Shown here: positions 1 through 10,966 of the stretch, in pieces
Position numbering within the stretch: position 1 is the stretch's first letter
Layout: each line of letters starts with the position of its first letter
DNA from: Oscheius sp. JU75
Lineage: Eukaryota; Nematoda; Chromadorea; Rhabditida; Rhabditidae
Direction of reading: 5' to 3'
Length of the DNA stretch: 64,000 bases
Assembly: GCA_037178855.1 (NCBI GenBank)
Contig: JASJZC010000005.1
Coordinates: 2,356,001-2,420,000, forward strand
Notes under the pieces: generated by a model
Database searches by the model: none
What the model saw: only the letters and a program-made list of their open reading frames with translations
Told to the model about the DNA's origin: nothing
Program-made: the position numbers and the translations under genes

Positions 1-919
1 AGGGGCGTTCTGGCGGGAGCGGATGCAGAAGGCTGGTGATGCAGGCTCGCAGCTGGGCCGTGCCTATCCACTTCTTGGAGAAGCGGATGCGGTGGTTGAG
101 CATCTCCTTCAGCATTTTCTCGTGGTCGCGATCGTCAAATGGGAAATGGCCGGTCCCAGAGACGTAAAGAATGATTCCGATGGACCAGACGTCAGCTGGC
201 CTGCCGAGATAGTCCTTGTCCAGAAGAATCTCCGGGGCCACGTAGGCTCGACTCCCACAGTGAGTCTTGCTCTTTTCCGTTGGTCCGATGTAGCGGGCAA
301 AGCCGAAATCCCCGAGCTTCACGTTCTCCCACTGGTCGAGCAGAATGTTCTCGCACTTCAGGTCGCGATGACATATCCCCTTTTTGTCCAGATACGACAT
401 GGCTTCGACGAGCTGACGGAAGGTGATTTTGATGTCCATCTCCTTCATTCCTTTTTCCCCTCTCGACTGGATGTCCTTGAGTTTCAGCAGAAGGTCAGTC
501 GGACAGAATTCGGTCGTAAAGACAACGAATGGAAGCTGATGGTCGAGGCGGAAATCCTTCACTCCGAAGAAGTTGAGAATGCAGCGGTGTTCTATCTTCT
601 GACAGATTTGGATCTCTCTGGGCAGGAACTTCCTCACAAAATCGTTGTCCCTCTGCGTGCAGACGACCTTGACAGCTACTCGAGTCATCCCGTTGTCCTT
701 CGTAGGTACCTGAGCCTTGTAGACAATCGAATAGCTGCCGGATCCGAGCTGCTCGCCCATGATCACTCCCTCGGCCTGCAGCTTCGTCATCAGCTGCTTG
801 TAGGTTGGCTCCTTCTCCAGCTCCATTGCCGCCTCATATGAAGCAACAGCCTTCTCATGGCTCTTGGTACTCCTCTTCTTCACTTGTTCCTTCGATCCGA
901 GCCCGCTCTGCTTGCTCAT
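1..919 (-). CDS. TSSK-like serine/threonine protein kinase (3' end beyond window)
   Basis: Reading the minus strand from the ATG at 919 gives about 306 uninterrupted codons with no intron and no stop before the window edge. The kinase core is complete in order: a glycine loop (GEQLGSGSYSIVYKA), the lysine motif VAVKVV, the catalytic loop HRDLKCENILLD, the DFGFAR motif, then CGSRAYVAPEIL and DVWSIGIILYV. The K-C-E-N catalytic loop, the DFGFAR motif and the CGSxAYVAPE activation segment are typical of the testis-specific serine kinase (TSSK) branch of the CAMK group. By family knowledge it probably acts in sperm, but nothing here shows expression. A roughly 60-residue Lys/Glu-rich N-terminus precedes the kinase domain. 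The missing intron is unusual among these neighbours; intronless TSSK genes are common in animals. It lies 277 bp downstream of the OTUD5-like gene on the same strand. Confidence 0.88.
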   Translation of the reverse strand, partial: MSKQSGLGSKEQVKKRSTKSHEKAVASYEAAMELEKEPTYKQLMTKLQAEGVIMGEQLGSGSYSIVYKAQVPTKDNGMTRVAVKVVCTQRDNDFVRKFLPREIQICQKIEHRCILNFFGVKDFRLDHQLPFVVFTTEFCPTDLLLKLKDIQSRGEKGMKEMDIKITFRQLVEAMSYLDKKGICHRDLKCENILLDQWENVKLGDFGFARYIGPTEKSKTHCGSRAYVAPEILLDKDYLGRPADVWSIGIILYVSGTGHFPFDDRDHEKMLKEMLNHRIRFSKKWIGTAQLRACITSLLHPLPPERP

Positions 920-1195
920 AGCCTTGGAGAGAGAAAGCCGTCCAGTCGGGTAGCACGAGGTGAGATTGATTGTAGTCTGGCTTCGAGTTCTGTCGAGTCC
1001 TGTCAACTCTAATCACTCGAAATTACTATTTTTGTGTAGAAAAAGTAAGGCAACTAAATTTAATAAGAAGAGTAAAGAAATACAACTAAGAGCAACATCA
1101 ACCGGTAATCGTTCCTGAGAGACAGACAGGGCACTTGATTATGCACCAATTCGGGGGTAGGTAGGTAGACAGAGCTGTGTGCGTGGGTAGAGAAG

Positions 1196-2796
1196 TTATG
1201 AATCCTGCTTGGCCGAGTCCGGCATCTCCTCGGTGTTCTTCTTTTCCAAATCCTTCATAAACTGCTGCTGCGAGAGGAGCAGAGCCTTGGTGACCATGGC
1301 GCTATCCTCTCCGTCGTCTCCTTCAAAGTCAACAGCTGAGATCTGTGTTGAACAGACTAGAGAGAAACAGCACTAACCTCCCATTAGAAGGAGTTCCTCG
1401 TAGAGTCCCGGATTTGGCTCGTCGGCCTGCTTACTGCTGCACGGCTTGTCCACTTCCGGCGGTGGTTCCATGGATCGCGAGCCACAGGGAACGTCGGCAG
1501 ATTTGACGGGAGAGGCAGCTGAAAATGGCGATTGTGGGAGCTACAACTGCACGATTTCTAAGGTCAAATTGTCATGAAATAATAGAAGAAAGTCCCACGC
1601 TTCTTGTCCTTCTGTGCCTCGAGAGACTGAACATATTCCATGTAGGACTCTCTAGCGACCTGATCCTTGATTTCGTCTTCCGTCTTCTGCCAATCCGACA
1701 TGTGTAACTTGTCCTGAAACAGAACCTATCGCTATACCTTGTTTTTCGGGTTGAATCAACAAGAAAACTGCCTTATTTAACAAGACAAACAGCAAATTAG
1801 GAGCTTACATGAAGCATCGTCTCCTCAATGTGCGACATTTCACTCTGTCTCATCGTATCTGTCATCAATTGGGCATCTGCGCTGCCGGGAACATGTCCGG
1901 GCAGTCCGAGGCCGACTCCAATGGTGGCAGCATTGGGATCGACGACGGCGTTGTAGTGAACACCTCCGTGGTAGCTGAGACGCAGTGGCGCATTCATCTC
2001 GGCATTGGAGCGCGGATTGAAGGTATTGCTCGGATCCTCGTTGTACTCGAAGATCTCGACAGGACGCGCGTACATCTCCGAAATGGCCTGAATCTCGACG
2101 TGGTTCCCGTGCGTCTGTGGCAGTCTCTTCCTCGTTAAGTAGGCATCAAAATCTTCGGTCACGAACTGCGAAAAGTGGTCCCGGTTGCGGTCCATGTAGT
2201 CCATGCAGAGACGACGGACCTCGCCGTGCATTTCCTGGTCGCCGTAGACTTGGTCGGCTGGAATGAGTTCATTTATGAACCTCCACTAAAATGAACATAC
2301 CAACAGCTCGGAACAGACAGGCGCCGTCTCCCTGCATCGGCTTTATCTGCCATCCTTTGGCAGTTCCCAGTCTTTCAGCAAACTGCAGCTCGAGCTGATC
2401 ATCGCGGAAGCCGCCAGTCCTCTCGTCGTCCGAATTCACGTCCGGAGAGGGCGAACGGGAGCGGAAACCTGAACGGTGAATATTGTATGTTTTGAATTCT
2501 ATCAGTTCGCATATTTCCTCAATTGTAGTTAAAAGAAACGAGCAACTATACCTTTCTTGGAAGGAGGAGAAGATGTAGTCGACAAGTCGGGGAGGTTTCT
2601 ACGAGTCTTGCGGCTAGTTGGTGAGGGCGGACGACGTTCCGACGTAGGGCTTCTGGAAATAAGAGAAATGAAGTTTTTAACTAGCTTCTGTTGGACAAAA
2701 TCATAAAATTGAGTGATTAGGCTACCTCGAAGGTCCCGGCTGGACCGAACGTTCCTTGACAAAAAGTCCCTTTTTGCTCTTAGGCAATACGGTCAT
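1196..2796 (-). CDS. OTU-domain deubiquitinase, OTUD5/DUBA type
   Basis: A model of about seven exons joins in frame. It has an Arg/Ser/Pro-rich N-terminus, then the OTU domain with the catalytic cysteine motif GDGACLFRAVADQVYGDQE, the central HGNHVEIQAISEMYARPVEI, and the catalytic histidine in YHGGVHYNAVVDPN, followed by ATIGVGLGLPG. This order and the segment after it (QVARESYMEYV) are diagnostic of OTUD5, which in mammals removes K48/K63 ubiquitin chains. The C-terminal ALLLSQQQF resembles the ubiquitin-interacting helix of OTUD5. All catalytic residues visible are present, so I expect an active cysteine protease of the cytosol or nucleus. The ATG at 2796 is directly preceded by an acceptor (CCGTTCAG), suggesting trans-splicing. 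The YPEL5-like gene ends 235 bp upstream on the same strand, so the two may be co-transcribed. Confidence 0.93.
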
Positions 2797-3031
2797 CTGA
2801 ACGGAGAAAATTAATGGGCAATGAGGAGATGGAAGAGTACAAATGGGGCATATGCATTACAAAGAAGAGGTATAATTCGGAGACGAACCGACATGGACAA
2901 AAGTTGGGAAACGATAAATAAACTCTTCATAAATCTGTTAATTACAAATATGTACAAAATGCGGAGGGGGACGAATCGAGGACTATTTCATCCTTGCCCT
3001 GAAAGAAATGTGTTTCTGCGTGGCTATTGGC

Positions 3032-3775
3032 TCATCGCAGACTGTCGCACTGAAAAAGGGGAGAATTTGGAAAGAGAAGGGCAAACATACACTGGAGATC
3101 CTCCATGTTCATTGTCCACGAGTGGATATGGTCCCTGGAAGCCCGTCTCCACATCACAGAAGCCATCCTGCTCGCGACACAACTTGACCTCCAGGATGAC
3201 TCGCTGCTCCTTGTAGCGCTGGTCCTCGTTATGAGCGTACTCGTACATCCAGCCCAGTGTGTGCTGAAACGGGATCCATAGAGGTTGTGAAATGATCACA
3301 AACAAGACAATGTAGTGGTTTTCAGTGAATATCACCAACAGCAAAAAAAAAGTGTGAACTCACCCCACATCGTAAGCATTGAACATCGCGAACGACATGC
3401 TTTCCCGTCATCATTTCCCTCGTCTGCTTCTCCGTACAGCGAATGTTCCAGACTCGGAAGTAGAGTGAAGCTTTACCTGTACTGCCTGGAATGTGGGTTC
3501 GTTAGAACAAGAATAATGCGAGACGAACCTTGAAATCGATGCGACATCAGCTCGTGGCTGTTTGTGAGATAGCAGAAGCATTGTCCGCAGGTTACGATCC
3601 TCTCACCACCTGAAATTTCGCTTTTTTTTACGGCTAATTGCTGGACAATGGTCTCGGCTAAATGTTACAGGGAAATTTAGACAGAAACGCAGGTGTAAAT
3701 CGATGAAATCAAAGGGAAAAACGTACCGTTGTAGATAATGTTTTGACGTGGAACAGACGACTCCGGGGAGGCCAT
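3032..3775 (-). CDS. Yippee-like zinc-binding protein, YPEL5 type
   Basis: Exons at about 3775, 3610, 3520 and 3290, plus a short final exon, join to a protein of about 140 residues. It carries the yippee zinc fold: first cysteine pair CGQC, the segment [18 protein letters not shown], the second pair CLRC, then [10 protein letters not shown] and [14 protein letters not shown]. The [10 protein letters not shown] stretch and the charged tail after VILE match YPEL5 rather than the short YPEL1-4 proteins. YPEL5 is known as a substrate-modulating subunit of the CTLH/GID E3 ligase; that role is inferred here. The ATG at 3775 lies immediately after a TATTTTCAG acceptor, a likely spliced-leader site. 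The stop is reached a few codons into the last small exon (CDSLR). Confidence 0.9.
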
Positions 3776-4969
3776 CTGAAAATAGCACTACTGAACAGAG
3801 TCCCCCAGAAAAAGGAGTTAAATTTTTCCTTCCAAATTCTACGCAGCAATTACAGGACAAAGCCTTAGGCAAACGAGAACACATGATGATCGAAAGACTG
3901 CCCTATCGCGCATCGATTCCCCTACGGTAGTCCGTAGTCAGATATATGTGCACTACATTGAGAGATGCGAGGGAAAGCAGCGAATTTAGTCGAATTTTTT
4001 TGAGAAGGAAAATTTCTACTTCCGAACAACGCAATCTGTTCCCAAGCAAAGTTTTTCGTAGTAAAATACGAGCAATTAGTAGGAACAAAAGAAACTTCAA
4101 GTAAAGAGAGATTAAACGCAACGGGATTCGACTAGTTTTGGGAAAGAACAGTTCCACTCTGATTTAGTCTGACTGCCAGCTGGTCTCGGCACATGTACTG
4201 ACTTTCAACGCTACTAGATCGGGTATGTTCATTTTTTTTTCTGTGAAGTTGTCTACCAAATTGTTTGTGAAAATAGAAAGATCAAAACAAACCTAAATGT
4301 GTCTTCTTCGGAGTTTCATCATGTTCGATCCGTCGCTGATGGTCCTCTGAAACCACAATATTTGCTTAAGAACTGGGAAAATCCAGAAAGTACTGACGAG
4401 ATGCAGCTTACATAACCTTAGGAAAACAAACACTTCCACATAAACAAGCTCGATCACTGTTTTTTTTCCTTTTGCACCTGGAGATTGGTAAAACGTTCTA
4501 TTATTACTGCTGTTTCATCATGCGATGAAACTATGAATAACACTAGTTGCTAATATATAGGGCTACGGAGTGGGTCTTTGGCTTTTTCTTCTATTTATCG
4601 CTAGAGATTATGGGCAGCACGTGAAAACTTGGGGAGAGTGTAACTTTTCAAACATCATCATTTCCCGCCACAATATAATTGTCCGCAAACTCAAAAATAT
4701 TCATGTTTTCGGGTTTTTTGTTTTCATAAGGATAAAACTGTCTTTCACCCAAGGAAAATGTCTCGATAGGCTCCAAAATAAAGAACAAAAGAGCAGAATG
4801 ACTCCTCGATCTATTTACGTCTCTTCCGTTGTTGTCTCTTCCGGTCAGTTTGATGGCAGCCGGCGCTCGAGGTGCTATATCCGAGCGAGGACCCGGTTTT
4901 ACCCGCCATTATTTGCTCTTTTCTGATCTGTGCCTTTTGCAGAAAGAGGTCTTCCACATCTCCTAGCCA
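3776..4969. other. AT-rich noncoding stretch between divergent genes
   Basis: No coding exon could be supported on either strand. The stretch separates the YPEL5-like gene (minus) from the ZIP transporter (plus), so it probably holds both promoters. The part next to 4950 includes an acceptor-like TTTTGCAG just before the ZIP start. Confidence 0.5.
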
Positions 4970-6736
4970 ATGGTATCCGACAACACAACAACTGGTAAGT
5001 GTTTTTTTCCAATCCAATCTAATCCTACCTTCAGCTCTGATCTGGGGTTCCGTGGCGACGGGAGTCGTTTCGCTGCTCTCTCTGTCCGGCGCGTGTGTCC
5101 TTCCCCTGATCACAGGCTCGTCTCGTCAAAGATGGATGCAGTTCTTCATCGCGATGGCCGTCTCAACTCTCAGCGCCGACGTTTTTCTCCATCTACTGCC
5201 CGAAATTCTTGGTATCCATCATCACGAAAAGGATCACGACCATCATCATCTCCACGAGCACAGCAATGACTCTTCCCACCACCGCAGTCACAAAGAGACA
5301 GGCGAAGAAGAAGAGGACACGAGTCATTGGTACAGTCTGAACGAGGAACGGGACCGTCTGATCTGGATGAGCATAGTCCTTCTGGCTGTCTACCTCGTCT
5401 ACCTCTTCGAGTTCTGCGTCTTCTACCGGAAGCGACACACTCATCATCCGGAGAAGGTCGCCCACTGTCCGGCTCATGACGAACAGCGCATTTCGGCTGG
5501 CAGCTCAGGATCGGATGTCTCCTTGACGTCGATGAAGGAAGAGGAATCGAATGAGCGAGAGAAGACGGTCACAAAGTGCTGTGGACTCACCAGTCGAGCC
5601 ATCATCATTCTTTTCGGCGATGCCATTCATAATTTCATTGACGGTAGGTCTCTTTTTTTCTTATCTGAGCTTGACTGAGTTGTGTTGACTTCCGAGAGTA
5701 TATTAGAACAGTAGCACTGTAAGTGAATCGTTTGATTGTTATGACATTTAGAGGGTTGTCGCGGTAAGATTAAGTGTTTCACTAGCCAATAATCTTTCGT
5801 TCTCTTTTATGCTACTTGCCCGTTCTGAAGTCATTCCACTCTTCCAAAAACATAGCAGTTTTCTGAGAATTACTTTCCCACTTCTCCTCTCAAGAATGAC
5901 CTCACAACATGACCCTCAGATCTAGTCAAGCTCTGCAAAGCTGAATCATTCTATATGTTTTAACTTCTGTACTATCAAATATCCGCCTCTAGGAGAGAAA
6001 CTTACTCGGGCCGTCGTTTCTGTTAGTCTAACCTAAATCACAGACTCATGCTGATTTGCCCTATAAGTGAAGTTTGGTTGTCAACCGGACTCGTGCCAGT
6101 GTTGATCCGGTGTGCGCCAGTGAGGCGCAAATTCGGGGAAGACGAACTATCCAAGAAAACTTGCACCCAGTTTGAACATACGCTCACCATAACATACAGA
6201 GCAGTATTCTAAATGAATACCAAGGTTTTCGTCATCCCCGTCGCCGTAAAGTGACTTCCTCCTCACAACATCCCTCCTAAACAAAGCCCTTTTCAGGTGT
6301 GGCCATCGGGACGTCCTTTCTGAACTCGACCCAGTTGGGTCTCGTCACGTCGATAGCCGTCGTCTGCCACGAGCTGCCTCACGAACTCGGTGACCTGGCT
6401 GTCCTTCTGGATTCCGGCCTCTCGCTCTCGCGATCTCTCCTGCTCAATCTCGTCTCGGCGCTAACTGCCTTCCTCGGACTCTACCTCTCGATCATCTTGC
6501 AGTCCCAGCTCGAGAATGTCGTCTTCCAGCGGGCTCTGCTCTGTCTGACAGCAGGAATGTTCCTCTACGTGGCCTGGATTGACATGTTGGCGCATCTGAA
6601 GCACGACTCGTCGCCCGAAGACCACTGGCTGCTCGTGCTATGTCTACAGTTCGCTGGTTTCCTCGTCGGCTTCCTCATCATCTTCATCATCGGCTGGTTC
6701 GAGCATGATCTCTTTCACACTGACCACAAAGACTAG
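4970..6736 (+). CDS. ZIP-family zinc transporter (SLC39, LIV-1 subfamily)
   Basis: Three exons (4970-4994, 5035-5643, 6297-6736) join in frame. The protein starts with a short N-terminus and membrane segments (IWGSVATGVVSLLSLSGACV), then a cytosolic His-rich loop (HHHEKDHDHHHLHEH), another membrane segment near VLLAVYLVYLFEF, and a second charged loop. The two diagnostic helices follow: TM4 with DAIHNFIDGVAIGTSF, split by the second intron at the DG, and TM5 with CHELPHELGDLAVLL, the LIV-1 metalloprotease-like signature HEXPHEXGD. It would move zinc, and possibly iron or manganese, into the cytosol. Compared with human LIV-1 proteins it lacks a long extracellular N-terminal domain, and no signal peptide is evident, so an upstream exon is possible. 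The 653-nt second intron is unusually long. An AATAAA lies just after the stop. Confidence 0.92.
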
Positions 6737-6807
6737 AAAAATGAATAAAATAAGCAAATGTCTTTATTTAGTACCCGTCTCGTGATAAGCACCGTCTGGA
6801 CAGTCAA

Positions 6808-7990
6808 CTACTTCGTCTTGTACCAGCTATTCACAATCTCCAGGCCGTTTTCAGTCTCCTTATACCAAGCAATGTAGCCACAAGTCGCCTTGCCCTTCAG
6901 GCCGAAGAGTTCCAGGCGATCACAGCGATCTCCAGTGATCAACGAACTGTTGGTGGCCTGAAACGGGAATCTAATTGTTCTGTAGTTACCCACCTTGAAG
7001 GTGAAGTGGTTGGTCGAGCAATCGATCGAACCACAGGTTCCAATATTATCGTATCGGCAGTAGTAGTTGTAGGCAGTGTTTGCTCCCATCCATCGTCCTG
7101 ACCAGGAACATTCCGAAGGATCCGATCTAGACACTTGGGCTCTTCGAAAAAGGGACAGGACTCACTTGCAGCAGAATCTTTTCGTAAAATAGTCTCCTAG
7201 GACCGTGGAACACGGCTTCCCAAAGCTGTCATCGGGAGAGCAAACGGTTGAGAGCCACCAATTGGAACAGCGACCGTTGTGATGCCGGATCATGTCGTAA
7301 TCGGAAGGACAGGGAAAGTTACTGGAAGAGGAAGGATAGAATTGATAGTATAGGGCGACTGACCAGAGAGGAGCAGTTCCGAACCATGAACAGCCACCCT
7401 GAGAGGACTGTGGCATGAAGTTGGTCAGCTCAGTCACGGTCTTGGCGGTCATTCCTAGAAAATAGACGTTTCCAGATTTGCACCAGAAGTATTGTAATTC
7501 GCTAAGACTGTCTACCCTACTCCCCCCGTTGTTCAGGACCAGATTTCCATATTGAACCTGCCACATGACTCATCTTTCCGGTTCCCTTGGGTCCTGCGAC
7601 AATTGTTCTCTCCCTGGATCAGCTTTCAGAGATAACGAGTCAGTTGCTTGACATAAACTATGGCTTATCAGAGCGACCATTTTCATATCAGAGATCCAAT
7701 TTCTAATTTGATTAGAGCGACTCACCGATCATGCCTGTGACTACGGCCGTGGCCACGGGACCCGAGATCAGACCTCCATCTCGTTTCCTCCGAGGCAGGG
7801 GCATTCCCTTCCAGTGGTGGTAGTCATGAGAGAACTTTTCCTCAGTAATATTCGCGAGTCGACTTCGCATCTCGGCCTCATCTTCCCAATGAGTGACTTG
7901 TTCCAAGGATTTCTTGACAAGAATAGCGTGAGGGTCGACTCCATAGAGGAAAAATAACAAACAAGAGACTAGAACTTGGAGTCGGGACAT
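6808..7990 (-). CDS. Secreted cysteine-rich protein with propeptide site, family unknown
   Basis: The first exon encodes a clear signal peptide (LQVLVSCLLFFLYGVDPHA) from the ATG at 7990, followed by an acidic stretch and a dibasic site (PLPRRKRDGG) that looks like a furin-type cleavage site. Four or five further exons, split by 40-46 nt introns, encode a Cys- and Trp-rich body, for example GGCSWFGTAP, GRCSNWWLSTVC, FCCKSDPSECSWSGRW and IGTCGSIDCST. It ends WYKTK at 6808. I do not recognise the domain. The even spacing of cysteines suggests a disulphide-stabilised extracellular protein. The joins around 7520-7560 and 7125-7170 are the least certain; the alternatives I tried gave stops. It lies 281 bp downstream of the SPSB3-like gene on the same strand. 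Confidence 0.7.
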
Positions 7991-8270
7991 GAGATCTGTC
8001 GAATGAGTCAGCCGCGCCAGCTGCTGTTTGCAGTCGAATTGACCGGGAGAGACCTAGTCTGACCTTTGGAAAGCGAATGAAGAGAGTCGGACTGAAAGGA
8101 AATGAGTCAGTATGGGTGGGACTACGTGGGAACAGGTTTGGTTTGTAATAGTTCAAAATGTAGTCTTGTCTCTCTGCCCACATTTCGAACAAGTACGAGC
8201 AAAAAAGACCTGTTTATTGCACAATATATAAACAAGAGTTTATGTAAAACCGTATGGGGAGGGGTGAGAT

Positions 8271-9914
8271 CTAACGCAGAAGTGACTTGTGATCGAGTAC
8301 GATTCGTTCGTGGCGATTGTAGGGCGGAATCTCGTTGAGAAATTTTGACTGTCGTGGCGGAGGCATCTTTTTGGCTCCGAAGGAGCGGAGCTCCCTTAGC
8401 AGGCACTTTGGCAGTGGGAGAGAATTAAAATTTTCGGAGTCTTCGTGGATCTGAAAAGGAGAAAGAACTGAACTTTTTCCAGGGAATTCACCTTCTGTAA
8501 GGAGAGTCTGAACAGAGACTGGGGTGTCCCCCATCTGATTTGTCTCCGGAGAATGAACTCGGACTGTTGCGCCGTACTGAAACTGTCATTTTCCACCAAA
8601 AACAAGATTCAAAACTACCTTGCAATCATTGGGTACAGCGGCTTCGATGTGTTGATATTGGCGAAAGGAGTCCCAACATATTGCCCGTCGAAGAAAAAAC
8701 TCATTTTTCTTTCCGGCCCATTGAAGAGAACACCCACTGTTCGACCCCTAGATACACATGCTCCAATCTGATGACTTGACTACCTTTCAGTCTGAGGAAT
8801 TGAATTACAGCATCGGAAACTGTAGCCGCCGTGGAAGGCCATCCCCTGGTGATTCAAACCGTACGAGTTCTCGTCGAAGCCGAGCAGATCCATGAAACGG
8901 TAACCCGCTGACAGCTGTAACCAAGGAAAAGGTGGAAAGAACGGCTAGGACCCACTGTTGCATCCAATGTCCCGACTCCAAACATGATAGAGGTTCCGAA
9001 GAAGATGTCCACTGATTGAACTTCCCAATAAGCAACCGTTGTACTCGTCAGGGCCTGAAGGAAATGGATTGAAGGGAAAAGAAACCTTTTGGTATTCGTC
9101 AGCTTAAACAGATCCAGTACACAATTCAACGCAGATTGTTCTCACAAAAGTCTGTCAACAACTCAAAATATGCTTGAAAAATTTCGTATTCGGTATCGTT
9201 CGAAAAAGCATAAGATTTCCTACTGCATTCAACTTCTGTAAGGACTAAATTCTCAAAATCATGCCCGAATCGCGCGCTATACACCTTTTGCTCGCCCGTA
9301 CCAGCGCGTCTTGACTGCAAAATTTTCAAACGCGCGATCTGACCATCTCTCAACTAAATACAGCTCAAAAACAGTTTTCTGGGATAGATTTTGACATTCT
9401 TTCAAATTAAACCAAATATAGTCAATTTATTTTCTGGGTTCTCCAAATATTAAGTGCGGTTGAATCGACTTTCCTGTACTAACCGCCTACAGTAACTGTG
9501 CCTACCTTCTCTCCTCTGACAGCCGCCGTTCCAAAAGCATAATTGGGATGAAAAAGAACATGTTTTCCGAATATCTTGGCGTTAGAAAACTCCTAAAATA
9601 ATGTTAAATTGGTTCTTCTAATAAAGCTACGAAAGGATGTGCCCAGTTCCAGTCGTCTTCTGGTAAGTGACACGTTTCTTCCTGACAGTTACAGACAGGG
9701 AGATTGTGGAAAGAACCACTTCGGTAAAGTTCTTCTGTTTGTGCTGATTGAACTGGAAAGAGTCAGAGGAATGTTGAAGAGTCTCACCTTTCCCTTGTTT
9801 GAGAATCGATGCCAGCTGGTTCGAACTGTCCCTCCGATGGAGCAGCTCGACTATTCGACAGGCTTTCGGACAGCTGATGGATGGCTCGAAAAGGAAGTCG
9901 TCATCGTCGGCCAT
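8271..9914 (-). CDS. SPRY-domain protein, SPSB3-like ubiquitin ligase adaptor
   Basis: The model starts MADDDDFLFEPS at 9914 and runs through about seven exons. The region CNCQEETCHLPEDDWNW precedes the SPRY domain, which continues with HVLFHPNYAFGTAAVRGEK, YWEVQSVDIFFGTSIMFGVG, LLGFDENSYGLNHQGMAFHG and MSFFFDGQYVG..LYPMIA. The order matches SPSB3 (SSB-3), which presents substrates to a Cullin-RING ligase and whose human form binds nuclear cGAS. Whether a C-terminal SOCS box is present is unclear; the tail LPLPKCLLRELRSFG is compatible with one (LPLPxxLKxxL). The first SPRY exons are separated by an intron of about 450 nt that contains an unexplained antisense-free 75-codon ORF. An AATAAA lies about 50 bp past the stop. 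Confidence 0.85.
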
Positions 9915-10966
9915 TCTCTAGAAAACCGGTTTCAAAGTGAAATTGTGGACAGATGTAGTGAAGGGCTCGCGTATCGATTCAGGAGGCGGAGCATGAGAGC
10001 TACTCGTTAGAGAAACAAGAAAAAGGAGCTACAGCTCTCGGTAGACAAAGGGACCACGAAGCTCAGTCTGTTTGCTCAAAGAGCTTGTTTGGACTGGGGC
10101 TCGACCCCTCTCAGCCCGACTCGCGCACTTTGATGCCCCCGATGACCACCGGAAGTCCTTAGACGGGATTAGCAGAGGGTATGGAGAAAGGACCAACGGG
10201 ATATCAGCTTGTCGAGATGAGATTGACTGAATGGCTGGGATGGGTTATGCAGTTGGTCATCAACATGATTTGTCTCTATACGTTTATATCTAGTGGCTGG
10301 AACTGTGAACATCTTAGTGGATGACTCTGAGACCAATCTACAGTTCTCCCTTTGAAATCTTTGTCTTGCTGTAACTGCAAGACCCTAAGTATAAAAAGAT
10401 TGTTGAGAAGAGCTAGCTCCAAATGAAACGAAACTTTGGTGTAGATGCAACTGAGAAACTGGGCTTTCGGATAGCAAAGGCTGGAGACTGAGCTCGGGTA
10501 CCCGTTACCAGGTAGGCAGTTAAAACCAATAGCTTTAGAAGGTGGTCTGCCTCTCTCTATAGGTTTGCATGAAATCAGCACGAGAAAAAAAGCAGACGGC
10601 GGTTTAGATTGCGGTGAGTGTCCATGAACGAATGGCTCTGGACAGGCGCCCATGAAATGACCATCTGGCTCGCAGATGCCCTCCCGAGAACCTTTTGACG
10701 AATGGAGGGCAACCGTGCTGGTCTAATTAAGTGCAGACCGTTGCTGTCGATTACCGCATCTGAAAAAATGAGAGACTGATCGTTTGTTTTGCAGCAATTT
10801 TTTTGTGGACTGAAGCAAGAACTGGGATTTATTTTGAATTCGCGCTAGATCTCACAGGCGCCAAATATAAGTTTTCAAAAATTCTTGCGATTTCAATATT
10901 CCATTTCTTTTTTCCTCGTTTTTCATAGTTTTCTTGCCTGAATTCAACGTCATCTTTCAGAAAATC
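9915..10966. other. Intergenic stretch, promoter region of two divergent genes
   Basis: It separates the SPSB3-like gene (minus) from PrimPol (plus). Scattered short ORFs show no recognisable protein, and no repeat or RNA gene was found. Confidence 0.45.

Noticed and set aside
23-841. Long plus-strand ORF of 272 codons
   Set aside because: It is antisense to a clear protein kinase on the minus strand with all catalytic motifs; the plus-strand translation has no recognisable feature.
9126-9353. 75-codon minus-strand ORF in the SPSB3-like intron
   Set aside because: No homology recognised, and the flanking SPRY exons join in frame without it.
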